Below, in pieces: positions 7,123 through 16,623 of a stretch of DNA of 43,828 nt; positions within the stretch are counted from its first letter, which is position 1; each line of letters opens with the position of its first letter. Source of the stretch: CAKVOD01 sp964489405 (GTDB lineage Bacteria > Bacillota > Clostridia > Christensenellales > UBA1242); contig CAZAYL010000006.1 in assembly GCA_964489405.1 (NCBI GenBank), forward strand, positions 1 through 43,828, read 5' to 3'. The translations under genes were made by a program, and so were the position numbers. Below the pieces are notes generated by a model. The model ran no database searches. It was not told the DNA's origin and saw only the letters and a program-made list of their open reading frames with translations.

Positions 7123-7845
7123 ATGAAAATTTTAACACAAAGTGAAATTGCAATCATTGAAAAAAGTATTGGGTATACATTTTTAGATAAGGCACTTCTT
7201 GAAAAAGCATTTACCCATTCATCAATTGCAAATTTGTATAATATTGAAAGTAATGAACGTTTAGAGTTTTTTGGAGATAGTGTTCTTTCTTTAATTGTTT
7301 CGGAGGAATTATATAACAACCTTGATGCAGATGAAGGAAAGCTTTCGCATATACGAGCACAAATAGTTTCGGCACAAAATCTTGCGGGAATTGTTGATGC
7401 ACTTAAATTGACACAAATTTATGAAAAATACACAAAGTGTGAACTTTCTGTAAATGTCAAAGGAGATTTATTCGAAAGTTTGCTTGGCGCAATATACATT
7501 GATGGTGGACTTGATGTGGCAAAGCGATTTGTTGATAATAACATAGATTTAAGTGCTCAAGGAGTAACAAAACAAAAGGACAATGACTTCAAATCTCCGC
7601 TACAAACATATTTGCAAGGGTGCGGAATTACTGAATTTAAGTATGTTACACTCTCTCAAACTGGACAAGCGCACAAACCACTTTTTGAGGTTGGCTTATA
7701 CATCGATAAATCGCTTATTTGCACTGCCAAGGCAGGTTCTAAGCAGAAAGCTGAACAGCAATGCGCTGAGAAAGCACTCAAACTATTGCCGTCGCATTTT
7801 TTTGAACATAGTGATGATGACAACAATGAAAAACAAAATGTTTGA
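7123..7845 (+). CDS. rnc: Ribonuclease III
   Basis: Double-strand-specific endonuclease that processes rRNA precursors and structured RNAs. The 240-residue protein has the signature NERLEFFGDSVL (44-55, with E48 and D52), GDLFESLLGAIYID with D115 and E118 of the catalytic set, and a C-terminal dsRNA-binding domain (about 168-235) with the AGSKQKAEQQCAEKAL helix. ATG 7123 is chosen because AAAGG lies just upstream and the protein then begins at the normal place; the longer frame back to 6961 only overlaps plsX. It sits between plsX and smc as in Bacillus. Confidence 0.96.
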   Translation: MKILTQSEIAIIEKSIGYTFLDKALLEKAFTHSSIANLYNIESNERLEFFGDSVLSLIVSEELYNNLDADEGKLSHIRAQIVSAQNLAGIVDALKLTQIYEKYTKCELSVNVKGDLFESLLGAIYIDGGLDVAKRFVDNNIDLSAQGVTKQKDNDFKSPLQTYLQGCGITEFKYVTLSQTGQAHKPLFEVGLYIDKSLICTAKAGSKQKAEQQCAEKALKLLPSHFFEHSDDDNNEKQNV

Positions 7846-7892
7846 CGTAATTTAATTATGTATGTTTAATCAAAAAATAAAAAGGTAAAATT

Positions 7893-10800
7893 ATGAATTT
7901 TAAAAGAATTGAAGTTGCTGGGTTTAAATCTTTTGCTGATAGACTAGAAATTGACTTTGATAATGGTATTACAGCAATTGTTGGGCCAAATGGATGTGGA
8001 AAGAGCAATGTTGCAGACTCAGTTCGTTGGGTTTTGGGAGAACAAAGTAGTAAAGTTTTGCGTGGAAGTAGTATGCAAGATGTTATATTTAAAGGCACTG
8101 CAAATCGCAATTCGCTTTCGTATTGTGAGGTTTCGCTTGTTTTCGATAACACTGACCACGAACTCAATATGGATTATGATGAAATTGTTATCACGAGAAA
8201 ATTGTACCGCAGTGGGGAAAGTGAATATGCTATCAATAGGACACCATGTAGACTTAAAGATGTCATCAACCTATTGCATGATACAGGGATTGGACGCGAT
8301 GGCTATTCTATTATTGGGCAAGGTAAAGTAGCTGAAATTGTCAGCGCTAAACCTCAAGATCGACGCGCCATATTTGAAGAGGCAGCAGGCATTGCGAAGT
8401 TTAAGGCACGCAAAGTCGAAGCGGAAAGAAAATTGGAGCGTGTCCACGATCACCTTATTCGTCTTTCAGATATTGCAAATGAGCTTGAAAGACAACTTGG
8501 ACCGATGCGCAAACAGGCGGAAGACGCCAAAAAATGTCTTGCTTTCAAAGATGAATTGCGCGTGCTTGAAATAAATGCATACCTTATTCAGTGTGATACA
8601 GCAAATTCAAGAAGACAGGAAGTTCGCGAACGCATTGAAGCAATTATGGAAGAATTGAAAGTAAAGGAACAACAACTTTCGAGTTGCAATAAAAAATACG
8701 ATATTTCAATGACAGAAATTCAAAAAATTGATGCTGATATTGAAAAATTGCATAATTATGTTGTCGAACTATCTGTAAATATGGAAAAACAAGCTGGACA
8801 AACGAAGTTAATTCAAGAAAGAATGAATTTTTTGTCACAACAAATTGAATCAAAAGAGAACGAACTTGACAGGATTAGACTTGAAAAAGCTGATACTGAA
8901 AAAATACTTGAATCTAAAGAAAATAAACTTGCATTAAATGAACAAAAATTAAAAGAATTAAATTTAACATCCGATAGACTTAGTAATGAATATTTACACG
9001 TTGTAGATGAATTGACTGAAAATGAAGACGAAGTTGATAAAAATCAAAGAAATTTACTTGAATCAATTGACAAGCTTGGCGAAATTAAGGCAAATTTATC
9101 GCGTTTAAATGCTGAAAAAGAAGCATTGAATAATCAAAGTGTTGATTTGAAACTTAGGCTTGACATATTAAGTGAAAAGAATGATACACTCAAACAAAGC
9201 AAGACTCAATCTGAACAAGTTATTTCAAAACTTAATTCGCAAATAAGTGATAACAATATCAATGTTGATGTTTTGAAAAGAAAACTTTTGCAAGCAAACA
9301 ATCGCAAACAGGACATTTTTGACGAAACACAAGAATTGCAAACAGCGCTTGCAAGCGTAGTTAGCCGTTATAAATTATTGAGTGAAATGCAGTCAGATTA
9401 TGATGGTTTTGCGTATAGCGTCAAAAAACTTATGCAAGATGCTAATAAAAATTTTGCACTCAAAAGTAAAATTATTGGTATTGTTGCAAATCTTATTAAG
9501 GTGCCTGAGAAATTCCAAATTGCAATTGAAACAACGCTTGGAAATGCAGTGCAAAATATTGTTACAGCAAACGAAAATGATGCAAAAAATCTCGTTGGGT
9601 ATTTAAAGGAAAATAGATATGGAAGAGCAACTTTTTTACCTATTACATCAATGAAACCGCGTGTTCTTGATGATGATAGTAAGAAAATGTTAAATAGAGC
9701 GGGAGTTTTTGGCGTAGCAAGTGATTTGATTGAATATGACAATAAACTGAATAATGTTTTCAAGAGTTTACTTGGCGGAACAGTCATTGTTGACACTCTT
9801 GATACTGCTGTTGCACTTGCTCAAAATTCGCATTTTTCGTTCAAAATTGTTTCATTAGATGGGGATATCGTCAATCCACAGGGGTCTATTACTGGTGGCA
9901 GTAAAAAAGCTGAAATCAATAACATTTTGGGACGTGAAAAAGAAATTGAGACATTGAAAAATGATATTAACAATAAAAATAAAAAACTTGAAATTTTAGC
10001 TAGTGAAAATCTTGAAATTAACAAAAAAATTGAGCAATTAAGTGCAAAAGTTTCACAAGTGGATGAAAGTCTTGTTAATATGCAAATAGAACTTGCAAAA
10101 AACGTCGAAATTTCACAAAAAGCTAATGTGCAGTTCGAGGAAACACAAAAAGAACTTGAACAATTAAGGAGAACATTTAATGAGTGCAACGCACGCGCAA
10201 AGGCCATAGAAGATGAAATTAATAGCGTTGATGAACTTGAGAATACTATCAGTAATAGTCGCTTAAATGCTAATGAATGTATTTCTAAGCGTCAAAGTCA
10301 ATATGATTTACTGCGTTCTAAAAAAGAACAATATAATAACGAAAATACAAATTTGAAAGTGCAAATTGCAACAATAGAGAGCGAAATTGAAGCATATCGT
10401 GAAGATGTTGAAAATTTAAAAAATGATATTTGTACAATTGATAATAAGATAATATTTTTAACAAACGAAATTGCCAAAACACAAAGTGATATTGATAAAG
10501 AGAAAAATATGCAAATGTGTGATGGTGAAAATAGTGAATATTTTAGACTTAAAGGCGAACTTGATAATGCAAAATCAAAACTTACAGAGTTTGATAAGTC
10601 AAAGCAAGAACATCAATTGAGTTTAAAATTGATTGAACAAGAAAGAATAATGATAAATGCAGATTATACTAAAGTTCAAGAAAAGAAAATTCACGAAGAT
10701 ATGAATCTCCAAAAAATTGATGACGACCTTAATACAATGGCGGGACGAATTGCTGAAGAGTACGAACTTGATTATGATGGGTGTTTGATATATCGCGATG

Positions 10801-11489
10801 AAAATTTTGATTCAGAACAATCAATGCCACGTATTATTGAGATTAAAAAAGAAATTAGCAAACTTGGCTATGTCAATATGAGCGCAATTGAAGATATAAA
10901 AGAACTTTCGGCACGCTATGAGGAAATGACAAAAGAAATGGAGGATGATCAAAAGGCAGAAGACGATTTGCACCAAATTATAAAAGAATTATCAACAGAG
11001 ATGACGCAAAAATTCGACGATGCTTTTGAGAAAATCAACAATAATTTTACTCGTACGTTCCGTGAATTATTTGGCGGTGGAAATGCACGACTCGTACTTA
11101 CAGAATCTGAGGATAGCTTAGAAGCAGGTGTGGACATTCAAGCTGAACCACCGGGTAAAAAAGTTACCAACTTAAGTTTACTTAGTGGTGGAGAACAGGC
11201 GCTTACTGCAATTGCGATTTTGTTTGCAATATTGAAATTAAGACCAATGCCATTTTGTTTACTGGATGAAATTGAGGCAGCTCTTGACGACGCAAATGTT
11301 GAAAGATTTGCGAAATATTTACATAGATTCTCTAAGGAAACACAATTCATTGTTATTACGCATAGAAAACCGACTATGGAGCTAGCGGATTCGCTTTATG
11401 GTGTTACAATGGAAGAAAAGGGCGTTTCAAAAATTGTATCAGTCAAACTCTCTGATGCGCTTGCTAATGCTGAGCCTGCTCAGGCATAA
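7893..11489 (+). CDS. smc: Chromosome partition protein SMC
   Basis: Structural maintenance of chromosomes ATPase, which works with ScpA and ScpB to fold and segregate the chromosome. Walker A GPNGCGKSN is at 31-39; a long coiled coil runs from about 165 to 500; the hinge is about 505-680, with IIGIVANLIKVP at its start and the GSITGGS element near its end; a second coiled coil runs to about 1020. The C-terminal head has LSGGEQ at 1097-1102 and Walker B CLLDEIEAALDD with D1125 and E1126. At 1198 residues it is full length (Bacillus 1186). AAAAGG precedes the ATG. scpA and scpB are not in the window. Confidence 0.98.
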   Translation: MNFKRIEVAGFKSFADRLEIDFDNGITAIVGPNGCGKSNVADSVRWVLGEQSSKVLRGSSMQDVIFKGTANRNSLSYCEVSLVFDNTDHELNMDYDEIVITRKLYRSGESEYAINRTPCRLKDVINLLHDTGIGRDGYSIIGQGKVAEIVSAKPQDRRAIFEEAAGIAKFKARKVEAERKLERVHDHLIRLSDIANELERQLGPMRKQAEDAKKCLAFKDELRVLEINAYLIQCDTANSRRQEVRERIEAIMEELKVKEQQLSSCNKKYDISMTEIQKIDADIEKLHNYVVELSVNMEKQAGQTKLIQERMNFLSQQIESKENELDRIRLEKADTEKILESKENKLALNEQKLKELNLTSDRLSNEYLHVVDELTENEDEVDKNQRNLLESIDKLGEIKANLSRLNAEKEALNNQSVDLKLRLDILSEKNDTLKQSKTQSEQVISKLNSQISDNNINVDVLKRKLLQANNRKQDIFDETQELQTALASVVSRYKLLSEMQSDYDGFAYSVKKLMQDANKNFALKSKIIGIVANLIKVPEKFQIAIETTLGNAVQNIVTANENDAKNLVGYLKENRYGRATFLPITSMKPRVLDDDSKKMLNRAGVFGVASDLIEYDNKLNNVFKSLLGGTVIVDTLDTAVALAQNSHFSFKIVSLDGDIVNPQGSITGGSKKAEINNILGREKEIETLKNDINNKNKKLEILASENLEINKKIEQLSAKVSQVDESLVNMQIELAKNVEISQKANVQFEETQKELEQLRRTFNECNARAKAIEDEINSVDELENTISNSRLNANECISKRQSQYDLLRSKKEQYNNENTNLKVQIATIESEIEAYREDVENLKNDICTIDNKIIFLTNEIAKTQSDIDKEKNMQMCDGENSEYFRLKGELDNAKSKLTEFDKSKQEHQLSLKLIEQERIMINADYTKVQEKKIHEDMNLQKIDDDLNTMAGRIAEEYELDYDGCLIYRDENFDSEQSMPRIIEIKKEISKLGYVNMSAIEDIKELSARYEEMTKEMEDDQKAEDDLHQIIKELSTEMTQKFDDAFEKINNNFTRTFRELFGGGNARLVLTESEDSLEAGVDIQAEPPGKKVTNLSLLSGGEQALTAIAILFAILKLRPMPFCLLDEIEAALDDANVERFAKYLHRFSKETQFIVITHRKPTMELADSLYGVTMEEKGVSKIVSVKLSDALANAEPAQA

Positions 11490-11556
11490 AATTACTTACA
11501 TAAAAACTTAGTCACAAAATTATGTTTATTTAATTACATAAATAAAAGGAATTGGT

Positions 11557-12738
11557 ATGGGAATTTTTAATTGGTTTAATAAAGATAAAAATAAAATTAA
11601 TGATAATGAAGATATAGTACTGAATGAAAATATTGTAGAAAAACAAAAAGATGAGCAGACATATTCAAACGATATAAATGAGCGCAAGACTACTAGTGAA
11701 GAATTGCCAGTTGAAGAAATTAAATTTGAAAATACAAATGAAGATTGCTTGCTAGAAAACGATACAAGCGAGATAATCCCTATACATGTGCAAGAACAAG
11801 AAGAGAGTTCTTTGAGTAAAAAGACTAAGAAAGAAAAAGTGGGCATTTTTAAGAAAATTGCGAATGCTTTAAAAAAGACAAAAGAGTCAATTTCAAATAA
11901 AATAGATTCAATTTTTCATAAAGAACTAGACGACGAATTTTTTGAAAATCTTGAAGAAATTTTGATTATGTCAGATTTGGGATATGAGACATCTGAAGAA
12001 ATTATAGACGGTTTACGCACAAAATGTAAAAAGGAAAAGTTAAAAACTTGCGATGAAGCAAAAAATGCACTTAGACAAGTTATTGAAGAAATGATGACTT
12101 CTGGGGATGAAAGGGGTGTTGATGATTCGTATCCTAAAGTTGTGATTATTGTTGGTGTCAATGGTGTTGGGAAGACGACAAGTATTGGAAAGCTTGCTAA
12201 TTATTACAATAGTCTTGGTAAAAAAGTTGTGGTAGTTGCAGGAGATACTTTTAGAGCAGGAGCAAGTGCACAACTTAATGTTTGGGCAAATCGTGCTGAT
12301 GTCAAAATTGTCAAACAAAATGAGGGCGCGGATTCGGCGAGCGTAGTGTATGATGGTATTAGTTTTGCGAAGGCAAAGGGCTTTGATGTTGTACTTGTCG
12401 ATACTGCAGGGCGTTTGCACAATAAAGTAAATCTTATGGAGGAGCTTTCGAAAGTTAATCGTGTGGCAACAAAAAATTGGGAAGAAGCGCATTTTGAAAG
12501 ATATATTGTTATTGATGCAACAACTGGACAAAACGCTGTTAATCAAGTACGTGAGTTTGATTCAGTAATAGACCTGGACGGCATAATACTTACAAAGCTA
12601 GATGGTACTGCCAAAGGGGGAATTGTTGTGAGTATCTGCCATGAATTTGAAATCCCTGTCAAATTTGTTGGAGTAGGGGAAAATATTGATGATCTTGTTC
12701 CATTTAATGTGAATGAATTTGTTGAGGGGATACTTTAA
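11557..12738 (+). CDS. ftsY: Signal recognition particle receptor FtsY
   Basis: Membrane receptor GTPase that docks the SRP-ribosome complex at the translocon. The first 95 residues are a charged, low-complexity extension (A domain), followed by the helical N domain (about 100-185) and the G domain: GVNGVGKTT (200-208), DTFRAGASAQL (230-240), DTAGRLHNK (282-290) and TKLDGTAKGG. The 393-residue length fits an FtsY with a long acidic extension. It lies 67 bases after smc, in the usual rnc-smc-ftsY order, and ends at a bidirectional terminator. Its normal downstream partners ylxM and ffh are found about 9.7 kb further on. Confidence 0.97.
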   Translation: MGIFNWFNKDKNKINDNEDIVLNENIVEKQKDEQTYSNDINERKTTSEELPVEEIKFENTNEDCLLENDTSEIIPIHVQEQEESSLSKKTKKEKVGIFKKIANALKKTKESISNKIDSIFHKELDDEFFENLEEILIMSDLGYETSEEIIDGLRTKCKKEKLKTCDEAKNALRQVIEEMMTSGDERGVDDSYPKVVIIVGVNGVGKTTSIGKLANYYNSLGKKVVVVAGDTFRAGASAQLNVWANRADVKIVKQNEGADSASVVYDGISFAKAKGFDVVLVDTAGRLHNKVNLMEELSKVNRVATKNWEEAHFERYIVIDATTGQNAVNQVREFDSVIDLDGIILTKLDGTAKGGIVVSICHEFEIPVKFVGVGENIDDLVPFNVNEFVEGIL

Positions 12739-12779
12739 CATTAGTGAAAAATAAAAATTTTTAACTGGATATTTAATGT

Positions 12780-12818
12780 AAAAAACAATACAAAGAATTT
12801 TATTTGTGTTGTTTTTTT
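12780..12818. terminator. Bidirectional terminator between ftsY and spoVT
   Basis: A 15-bp stem with one G-U pair (12780-12794 with 12803-12817), eight-base loop, A run on one side and T run on the other. It separates convergent ftsY (+) and spoVT (-). Confidence 0.85.
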
Positions 12819-12824
12819 ATGGTA

Positions 12825-13337
12825 TCAATCTATCATTTTTGATATAAATGTTGTTGCAAACTTGACTACATTAAGCATTTCTTGTGTATCTTGTTTGTAG
12901 TCAACAATTATGCTTCCAAATACATCTCCATCTATAATTATAGGACTTATAAACAAATTTTTATGTGCCGATGTTTCGTTTTGGAAAATTTTGTTGTCAT
13001 AATTTTCTAGTTTCATAATAGTGCGTTTTTCAATTAACTTTATTGTTTCATCCTTTAATTTATGTTTTATGTATTTTACGCCAGCGCTGGCAACCAAATT
13101 ATTAAGGTCAGTAACAAAAATAGGCACACTCAATTTATCATACAAAATTTCGGCGCATATACTTGAGCATTCACTATATTCTAAAATTGGCGAATGTTTG
13201 CTTAGAACTATTTCATCGTTTAAGATAGTAATTTCCAACTGGCAACCTTCCTTAATGCGCAAACTTTTCCTAATCTCTTTTGGAATAACAATTCGCCCCA
13301 ATTCATCTATACGTTTAACAATTCCACTTGTTTTCAT
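12825..13337 (-). CDS. spoVT: Stage V sporulation regulator SpoVT
   Basis: Forespore transcription factor that tunes sigma-G-dependent genes in Bacillus. The first 50 residues form the AbrB swapped-hairpin DNA-binding domain (GIVKRIDELGRIVIPKEIRK at 5-24, then SLRIKEGCQLEI). The rest is a GAF-like domain that includes PIFVTDLNNLVASAG and ISPIIIDGDVFGSIIV. At 170 residues it is close to the 178 of Bacillus SpoVT and twice the size of AbrB itself, which separates the two. AAAGGAG precedes the ATG. It is divergent from spoVB, its co-directional neighbour in many Firmicutes. Confidence 0.9.
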   Translation of the reverse strand: MKTSGIVKRIDELGRIVIPKEIRKSLRIKEGCQLEITILNDEIVLSKHSPILEYSECSSICAEILYDKLSVPIFVTDLNNLVASAGVKYIKHKLKDETIKLIEKRTIMKLENYDNKIFQNETSAHKNLFISPIIIDGDVFGSIIVDYKQDTQEMLNVVKFATTFISKMID

Positions 13338-13387
13338 AATTTTCTCCTTTGAGATTAATTTTAAGTAATATTTGTAAATGAATGAAA

Positions 13388-13416
13388 ATTATACCTTTTT
13401 TAAAATATTTTTTGCA
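13388..13416 (-). promoter_or_regulatory. Candidate spoVT promoter
   Basis: On the minus strand TGCAAA (13416-13411), 17 bases, then TATAAT (13393-13388). The -35 is poor for the vegetative sigma factor, and no convincing sigma-G pattern was found. Confidence 0.35.
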
Positions 13417-13435
13417 GTTCAATAAATGTTTGATA

Positions 13436-13465
13436 TTGATTACATTATTTTTTGTTTTGTATAAA
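13436..13465 (+). promoter_or_regulatory. Promoter for spoVB
   Basis: TTGATT (13436-13441), 18 bases, TATAAA (13460-13465). The predicted leader of about 20 bases before the ATG at 13493 contains no Shine-Dalgarno sequence. Confidence 0.5.
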
Positions 13466-13492
13466 ATGAATCTATAAGCGCACACTATATTT

Positions 13493-15055
13493 ATGAAAGA
13501 ACAAAAATTTTTAGTTGGTGCATTAATCCTTGCTTTTGCAAGTTTTCTAGCAAAAGCAATCGGGGCTGTATACCGCATACCACTTACATACATTCTTGGG
13601 GCGGAGGGGCTAGGGCTATATCAAATGATTTTCCCACTATATTCTTCATTGCTTGTTTTATGCTCAACAGGGGTTTCAAATGCACTTGCAAAAATTATCG
13701 CAAGTGGTAATGGAGCGCATAATAAGGCGATAATGCGAAAATCATTGTTATTCTTTTCGTGTCTGTCATTATTAATGTCCTTTGCACTCATCTTGCTATC
13801 AAAACCAATTGCAATTTTACAAGGCAATGCAAATGTTTGGCTTGTTTATGTCGGGATTGCCCCTGCAATATTTTTTGTTGGTATCTTATCAATATTTCGG
13901 GGATTTTTTCAAGGGAAACAGAATATTTTACCAACATCAATTTCACTTATTGTAGAACAGAGTTTTAAGTTAATTTTTGGTTTACTTTTTGCAAGCATAT
14001 TTATAAATTACGGTCTTATGTTTGGAGCATTTGGTGCAGTGATTGGTGTGACTATTAGTGAAGTATTTGCATTGTTAATAATTGTAATGCAATACTTATT
14101 CGTAAGAAAAAAAGAAAAAAAACTTACATGTGAAAATATTTCCATAAAATCTATTATAAAAACAACACTACCAATGACTTTTAGCAGTATGATTATGCCA
14201 CTAACGCTTCTTATAGATAGTTTTTTAATAATCAATTTACTAAAATATATTGGTTACAGCACATCAATTGCTACTAATATGTATGGAATTTTAACTGGAA
14301 TTGTAAATTCCCTTATCAATCTACCTGTAGTATTATCAATGGCAGTTGCAACAATGACAATTCCAATTATTTCTAAATTACATTCAAAAAACAATACTCA
14401 TCACATTTCTGAAAAGGCAAGTTCTGCCATACGACTTGTATTAATGATTACACTACCTTGTGCAGTCGCGTTTTTATTTTTTTCAATAGATATAGTCGAT
14501 TTTCTTTTTAAAAATGGGCTCAAAATTGGAATTATTAATGAATTTAGCATAGCAAGCAACCTATTAAAAATAGGGGCATTCAGCATCTTATTTATTGCAA
14601 TTATACAAGTAACAACTACAATATTGCAAGCAATTGATAAAATAAAAATTCCCATATATAATATGATAGGTGCGTGTATATTAAAGCTCATATTGACAAT
14701 TGTTTTGGTGTTAATACCAAGTATAAACATATATGGAGCAATGTGGTCAACACTTATTTGTTATATCATATGTGCAAGTCTCAACTTGCAAAATATCAAA
14801 AAATATATCAAAATAAAATTATCACTACAATATGATATTATATTGCCAATACTTGCGAGTATAATGATGATAACATCAATGTATGCAATCAAATATATTA
14901 TAGGGGTTGGATTTATTCGAACAATGACAATGTTTGTTGTTGGAGGAGCAATGTACTTATTGACAGTGTTGATATTATTTTATGGATACGCTTATGATAA
15001 GCAAACAATTTTAAAATATTGTCAAATCATTAAAAATCGCAAAAATAATGTATAA
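13493..15055 (+). CDS. spoVB: Stage V sporulation protein B (MurJ/Wzx-like flippase)
   Basis: A polytopic membrane protein of the MOP exporter superfamily, needed for spore cortex synthesis and thought to flip lipid-linked peptidoglycan precursor. The N-terminal segment FLAKAIGAVYRIPLTYILGAEGLGLYQMIFPLY (split across residues 18-50) is the family signature. About 14 hydrophobic segments span the 520 residues, as expected. It starts at ATG 13493 without a visible ribosome binding site. Position beside spoVT and upstream of HU matches the Firmicutes spoVT-spoVB-mazG-hup neighbourhood; mazG is missing. Confidence 0.88.
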   Translation: MKEQKFLVGALILAFASFLAKAIGAVYRIPLTYILGAEGLGLYQMIFPLYSSLLVLCSTGVSNALAKIIASGNGAHNKAIMRKSLLFFSCLSLLMSFALILLSKPIAILQGNANVWLVYVGIAPAIFFVGILSIFRGFFQGKQNILPTSISLIVEQSFKLIFGLLFASIFINYGLMFGAFGAVIGVTISEVFALLIIVMQYLFVRKKEKKLTCENISIKSIIKTTLPMTFSSMIMPLTLLIDSFLIINLLKYIGYSTSIATNMYGILTGIVNSLINLPVVLSMAVATMTIPIISKLHSKNNTHHISEKASSAIRLVLMITLPCAVAFLFFSIDIVDFLFKNGLKIGIINEFSIASNLLKIGAFSILFIAIIQVTTTILQAIDKIKIPIYNMIGACILKLILTIVLVLIPSINIYGAMWSTLICYIICASLNLQNIKKYIKIKLSLQYDIILPILASIMMITSMYAIKYIIGVGFIRTMTMFVVGGAMYLLTVLILFYGYAYDKQTILKYCQIIKNRKNNV

Positions 15056-15096
15056 AATATTGAACAATGTCAAAAATTCTAAACGGAGGAAAGGAT

Positions 15097-15180
15097 ATGA
15101 ATAAAAAAGGCTTAATTGAAGAACTTTCACGTAAAACAAAGTTGACTATTCGTGGAAGCAAATTAGTTGTTAATGACTAA
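15097..15180 (+). pseudogene. 27-codon HU-like fragment
   Basis: ATG 15097 follows a very strong ribosome binding site (GGAGGAAAGG). The 27-residue product begins MNKKGLIEELSRKT and contains KLVVN, matching helix 1 and the start of helix 2 of HU (compare MNKQEYIDAISEKT of the intact HU gene 235 bases downstream), then stops at TAA 15178-15180. Translation beyond the stop does not resemble the rest of HU. It is most simply a truncated duplicate of hup, but the intact translation signal leaves room for a real micropeptide. Confidence 0.6.
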
Positions 15181-15267
15181 AATAATCTTAAAATTGTTAC
15201 AATACGACAAAATCTAGCAAATAATAACAAAAAAAACAAAAAATTTTGTGAAACGCCACTAAATTGC

Positions 15268-15296
15268 TAGACTTTAAATTGTTTTTATGCTATAAT
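15268..15296 (+). promoter_or_regulatory. Promoter for HU
   Basis: TAGACT (15268-15273), 17 bases, and an extended -10 TGCTATAAT ending at 15296. The TG extension and perfect TATAAT suit a highly expressed gene. Confidence 0.7.
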
Positions 15297-15331
15297 AAGG
15301 CATATTATAAAACACAAGGAGAGTATATAAT

Positions 15332-15604
15332 ATGAACAAACAAGAGTATATTGATGCTATTTCAGAAAAGACTAGTATCAGCAAAAAAGATTGCGCAGAG
15401 CTTTTAGATGCTTGCTATGATGTTTTGGTTGAAACATTGAAAAAAGGTGACGTACTTGTAATTTCAGGCGTCGGCAAATTTGAAGTTCGCGAAAGAGAAG
15501 CAAGAGAAGGTAGAGATCCTAGAACTGGTGCTACAATTAAAATACCAGCAACTAAGGTTCCTTCATTCAAAGCAGGTAAGACATTCAAGTCGGATATTCA
15601 ATAA
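15332..15604 (+). CDS. hup: DNA-binding protein HU
   Basis: Histone-like nucleoid protein of the HU/IHF family that bends DNA as a dimer. All 90 residues align with HU: N-terminal helices (MNKQEYIDAISEKT), GVGKFEVREREAREGRDPRTG (about 46-66), containing the beta-arm motif, and the arm's conserved proline in IKIPA. The ribosome binding site AAGGAGAG lies 9 bases upstream of the ATG. It is a single gene with its own promoter and terminator. The HU/IHF choice rests on the Gram-positive context. Confidence 0.96.
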   Translation: MNKQEYIDAISEKTSISKKDCAELLDACYDVLVETLKKGDVLVISGVGKFEVREREAREGRDPRTGATIKIPATKVPSFKAGKTFKSDIQ

Positions 15605-15626
15605 TTGTTCATTCGAATATAAAAAG

Positions 15627-15661
15627 CAAAGGGTTGTGCAGGGTTCCCTTTGTTTTTTTTT
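15627..15661 (+). terminator. Terminator of HU
   Basis: CAAAGGG (15627-15633) pairs with CCCTTTG (15646-15652), extended by A-T pairs, followed by nine T residues. It also lies at the 3' end of the convergent dus gene. Confidence 0.85.
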
Positions 15662-15693
15662 ACACAATATGACTGATTTAATTGTTAATGCCC

Positions 15694-16617
15694 CTAGATT
15701 TGCATAATAGAGTCTATCGCATATGAAATAGATTCTTCAATGTTTTTTGCTTTAAAGATTAAATCACGAAAAAGTCGTGCATTTTTACGTGTGCCAATGT
15801 AAGCACAAAGGTGTTTTCTAAAGTTGGAGAATATGTAATGCTCACTAAAATTTAGTTTCAAATATTCATAATGTTTTAAAATAGTGTTTTTCAATTCTTC
15901 TTGTGTAGGTTTTTTAAAATTGTCAAAAATAAATGGATTTCCTAAACTTGCTCTACCAATGGCAACGCCATAGCAATTGCTATTTTGCATAATAAAATCA
16001 TATTCTTCTTTTGTGGAAATATCCCCATTTGCAAAAACTGGAATTTTCACACAATCCGCGGATTTGAAAATGCTGTCATAGTGTGCTGACCCAGTGTAGT
16101 ATTCTTCACGCGTGCGACCATGTATGACAATAAAACTTGCCCCCGCTCCTTCACACATTTTTGCAAATTCTACCGCAATATTATCGTTTTTTTCAAAACC
16201 TATTCTAAATTTTACAGAAATAGGCTTTTTTGTTGCTTTGGCACAAGCGCAAATTATTTTTTCAGCAAGTTTTTTATCGCGAAGAAGAGCACTTCCTTCT
16301 CCGTTTTTTACAATTTTTGGAACAGGACACCCCATATTTATGTCAATGGCATTGAATTTTTGTAATTTTTCGTTTTTGCACGCTTCCGCCATAATTTCTG
16401 GATCACTTCCAAAAATTTGCACACTTGTAGGTGTTTCGCCACAAGTTGTCAATAAGTATTCGGTATTTTCATTCCCATAATGCAATCCTTTTGCACTTAC
16501 CATTTCAGTGGTCGTTAAACCCGCTCCAAAATCATCGCATATTTTTCTAAATGCGCCATCTGTATATCCTGCAAGCGGGGCAAGAATTATGTTATTCTTA
16601 AATAATTTACTATCCAT
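15694..16617 (-). CDS. dus: tRNA-dihydrouridine synthase (DusB-type)
   Basis: FMN enzyme that reduces uridines in tRNA D-loops. The TIM-barrel motifs are in order: LAPLAGYTD (12-20), EMVSAKGL (38-45), VQIFGSDPE, INMGCPVPKIVKNGEGSALL with the catalytic cysteine C97, KFRIG, HGRTREEYYTG, FANGDI and GVAIGRASLGNPFIF. The 307-residue length is typical of a family near 320. The ATG at 16617 has no ribosome binding site, and a good promoter places the transcript start on it, so the mRNA is probably leaderless. Confidence 0.93.
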   Translation of the reverse strand: MDSKLFKNNIILAPLAGYTDGAFRKICDDFGAGLTTTEMVSAKGLHYGNENTEYLLTTCGETPTSVQIFGSDPEIMAEACKNEKLQKFNAIDINMGCPVPKIVKNGEGSALLRDKKLAEKIICACAKATKKPISVKFRIGFEKNDNIAVEFAKMCEGAGASFIVIHGRTREEYYTGSAHYDSIFKSADCVKIPVFANGDISTKEEYDFIMQNSNCYGVAIGRASLGNPFIFDNFKKPTQEELKNTILKHYEYLKLNFSEHYIFSNFRKHLCAYIGTRKNARLFRDLIFKAKNIEESISYAIDSIMQI

Positions 16618-16623
16618 TCTTTA

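Noticed and set aside
9398..10207. Minus-strand frames of 128-132 codons within smc
   Set aside because: They are hydrophobic, Ser/Phe/Leu-rich antisense translations of coiled-coil codons, with no ribosome binding sites; the same effect is seen opposite ftsY and ffh.
12040..12546. Minus-strand frame of 168 codons opposite ftsY
   Set aside because: It is antisense to the conserved G domain, its product is low-complexity, and no promoter or ribosome binding site is present.
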